From the NCBI RefSeq assembly GCF_900091445.1, contig NZ_LT607733.1:3488501-3552500 (forward strand): DNA of 64,000 nucleotides. Reading direction: 5' to 3'. Source of the DNA: Micromonospora echinofusca. GTDB taxonomy: Bacteria; Actinomycetota; Actinomycetes; Mycobacteriales; Micromonosporaceae. The notes beneath the pieces are model-generated. The model was not told the origin of the DNA and made no database searches. It worked only from the letters and a program-made list of their open reading frames with translations. Both the position numbers and the translations under genes were made by a program. Positions 62,616 through 64,000 of this stretch are shown here, piece after piece. Within the stretch, counting starts at the first letter, position 1. The number at the start of each line of letters is the position of its first letter.

Positions 62616-63782
62616 ATGACCGAGGACCTCCCGGCCGGCCCGCTGGCCGGCGTGCGGGTGATCGAGCTGGCCGGCATCGGGCCCGGTCCGTTCGCCGCGA
62701 TGATGCTGGCCGACCTGGGCGCGGACGTGGTCCGGGTGGACCGGTCCACGGACGTGGACCCGGCGGCGTTCGGCACCGCGCACCCGGACCTGCTCAACCG
62801 GGGACGCCGCTCGGTCGGGGTGGACCTGAAGTCCCCCGGCGGCCGGGAGGTGGTGCTGGCCCTGGTCGCCAGCGCCGACGCGCTGATCGAGGGGTTCCGT
62901 CCGGGGGTCACCGAGCGGCTCGGCGTCGGCCCGGCGGACTGCCTCGCGGTGAACCCCCGGCTGGTCTACGGCCGGATGACCGGCTGGGGTCAGGACGGCC
63001 CGGCCGCACCGCACGCGGGGCACGACATCGGCTACGTCGCGCTGACGGGCGCGCTGCACGGCATCGGGCGGGCCGGCGAGCGCCCGGTGCCGCCGATGAA
63101 CCTGCTCGGCGACTTCGGCGGGGGCGGGATGATGCTCGCCCTCGGCCTGGTCTCCGCCCTGTACGCGGTGCGCGGCGGCGCGCGGGGACAGGTGGTCGAC
63201 GCGGCCATCGTCGACGGCGTGGCGGTGCTCAGCACCCAGATCCACGCGCTGCGCCAGCTCGGCATGTGGCGGGACGAGCGCGGCGTGAACCTGCTCGACG
63301 GCGGCGCCCCGTTCTACGACACGTACGAGTGCGCCGACGGCCGCCACCTGGCCGTCGGCGCCCTGGAGCCGCGCTTCTACGACGAACTCGTCCGGCGTAC
63401 CGGCTTCCCGCTGCCCCCGGACGAGGCGCTGGACCGCACCGACCCGGCGAACTGGCCGGCGCTGCGCCGGTCGTGGGCGCGGCTGTTCCGCACCCGGACC
63501 AGGGACGAGTGGACGGCGCTGCTGGGCTCCTCGGACGCCTGCGTGGCGCCGGTGCTCGACTGGCGGGAGGCACCGGAGCACCCGCACCTGGCGGCGCGGG
63601 GCACCTTCGTCCAGCGGGACGGGGTCACCCAGCCGGCCCCGGCGCCCCGCTTCTCGGGCACCCCCACCGCGCTGCGCCGCCCGCCGCCGCAGCCGGGCGA
63701 GCACACCGACGAGGTGCTGGCCGAGGCGGGCTTCGAGGCGGGGCGGGTGGCCGCCCTGCGCGCCGCCGGCGCCGTCGCCTGA
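62616..63782 (+). CDS. mcr: alpha-methylacyl-CoA racemase (CaiB/BaiF family)
   Basis: 388 aa. LAGVRVIELAGIGPGPFAAMMLADLGADVVRVDR is the CaiB/BaiF start. HAGHDIGYVALTGALHGIGRAGERPVPPMNLLGDFGGGGMML contains the catalytic His and Asp of alpha-methylacyl-CoA racemase, very close to the mycobacterial enzyme. LDGGAPFYDTYECADGRHLAVGALEP and SDACVAPVLDWREAPEHPHLAARGTFV are also racemase-type. It would interconvert 2R and 2S methyl-branched acyl-CoAs before beta-oxidation. The ATG at 62616 has a leaderless-type promoter. Confidence 0.92.
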   Translation: MTEDLPAGPLAGVRVIELAGIGPGPFAAMMLADLGADVVRVDRSTDVDPAAFGTAHPDLLNRGRRSVGVDLKSPGGREVVLALVASADALIEGFRPGVTERLGVGPADCLAVNPRLVYGRMTGWGQDGPAAPHAGHDIGYVALTGALHGIGRAGERPVPPMNLLGDFGGGGMMLALGLVSALYAVRGGARGQVVDAAIVDGVAVLSTQIHALRQLGMWRDERGVNLLDGGAPFYDTYECADGRHLAVGALEPRFYDELVRRTGFPLPPDEALDRTDPANWPALRRSWARLFRTRTRDEWTALLGSSDACVAPVLDWREAPEHPHLAARGTFVQRDGVTQPAPAPRFSGTPTALRRPPPQPGEHTDEVLAEAGFEAGRVAALRAAGAVA

Positions 63783-63867
63783 CCGTCGGCGGGAGCGTGT
63801 CGGCGTCGTGCCGGCGGTTCCTCGGTGGTCAGGTGGGCGACGGTGTCGCCGACGCGCAGCCGGCGGG

Positions 63868-64000
63868 TCAGGAACGGCGCAGGGTGGCGCCCGGCGCCAT
63901 GGCGGGCTCGACCATGTCCCGGAAGTCGCGTGGGAGCTGGACCACCACGTCGTCGAACTCGCCGCCGCTGATCGCCTCGCGCAGGGTCACGAAGACCGCC
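63868..64000 (-). CDS. DUF2267-like protein, 3' end only
   Basis: The minus strand reads AVFVTLREAISGGEFDDVVVQLPRDFRDMVEPAMAPG, ending TLRRS-stop at 63868. This is the C-terminal part of a DUF2267 domain (LREA.....F.DV..QLP..F). The start lies beyond the right edge. The full gene length is unknown. Confidence 0.65.
   Translation of the reverse strand, partial: AVFVTLREAISGGEFDDVVVQLPRDFRDMVEPAMAPGATLRRS

Overview
The window is about 64 kb of very GC-rich DNA (clearly above 70% G+C by eye). Third codon positions are strongly G/C, GTG and TTG starts are common, and genes are tightly packed in short operons. Gene content (actinobacterial type II citrate synthase, TreX-TreY-TreZ, an Rv2629-type release-factor-like protein, an Rv3032-type glucan synthase, SigF-family sigma factor, GNAT and DUF2267 proteins) points to an actinobacterium. 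Micromonosporaceae (Micromonospora-like) is my best guess, inferred from style and not proven. It looks like ordinary chromosome: I see no prophage, transposase, CRISPR array, tRNA or rRNA.

Layout. 1-8.7 kb: 3' part of cytochrome oxidase subunit I, a SigF-type sigma factor fused to a STAS domain, an unrecognised 483-aa protein, a CDGSH iron-sulfur protein convergent with a heme-oxygenase-like diiron protein, and a release-factor-like protein overlapping a thiamine-diphosphate oxidase. 8.8-17 kb: small membrane proteins, a dehalogenase-like hydrolase, a glutamate-cysteine ligase-like enzyme, a zinc alcohol dehydrogenase with a SRPBCC protein, and cysteine dioxygenase divergent from a MocR regulator. 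18.5-24 kb: a secreted I36/CHAP protein convergent with a secreted trypsin-like protease, an APH kinase, a KhtT-like regulator, YciI and a hydrolase. 24-33.4 kb: treX-treY-treZ divergent from a glycogen-synthase-like glycosyltransferase, then gltA. 33.4-39.7 kb: a palindromic element, a G-run tract, a three-gene unit (49-aa membrane peptide, methyltransferase, membrane phosphatase/sulfatase-superfamily enzyme), VOC, AraC and a frameshifted arginase-family gene.

39.8-50.8 kb is rich in signalling: a two-component pair, a Ser/Thr kinase, an OsmC protein, a lysozyme-like exported protein, a DivIVA-like protein, then a partner-switching cluster. In that cluster a PAS-GAF-PP2C phosphatase overlaps by 4 bp a cobalamin-binding protein carrying the CarH-type Wx9EH light-sensing signature. 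A STAS protein and an Rcp1-like receiver follow, and two more STAS genes run divergently. This is the best candidate for an undescribed system: a B12-based, possibly light-gated, anti-sigma/antagonist switch. The sigma-STAS fusion at the left end may belong to the same type of network.

50.9-64 kb: a DUF2267 / pterin-dehydratase-like fusion, a spermidine-synthase-like protein, NDH-2, a glycosidase gene remnant, a secreted three-repeat protein, GNAT and SnoaL-like proteins, a sulfite-oxidase-like / flavin reductase / DUF6510 operon, TerC under a yybP-ykoY manganese riboswitch with a visible Shine-Dalgarno-masking hairpin, two glycosyltransferases, an alpha-methylacyl-CoA racemase and the 3' end of another DUF2267 gene.

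Several plus-strand genes show a TANNNT box ending exactly 6 nt before the start codon and no Shine-Dalgarno, which fits leaderless transcription. This also helped place the true start of the frameshifted arginase-family gene.
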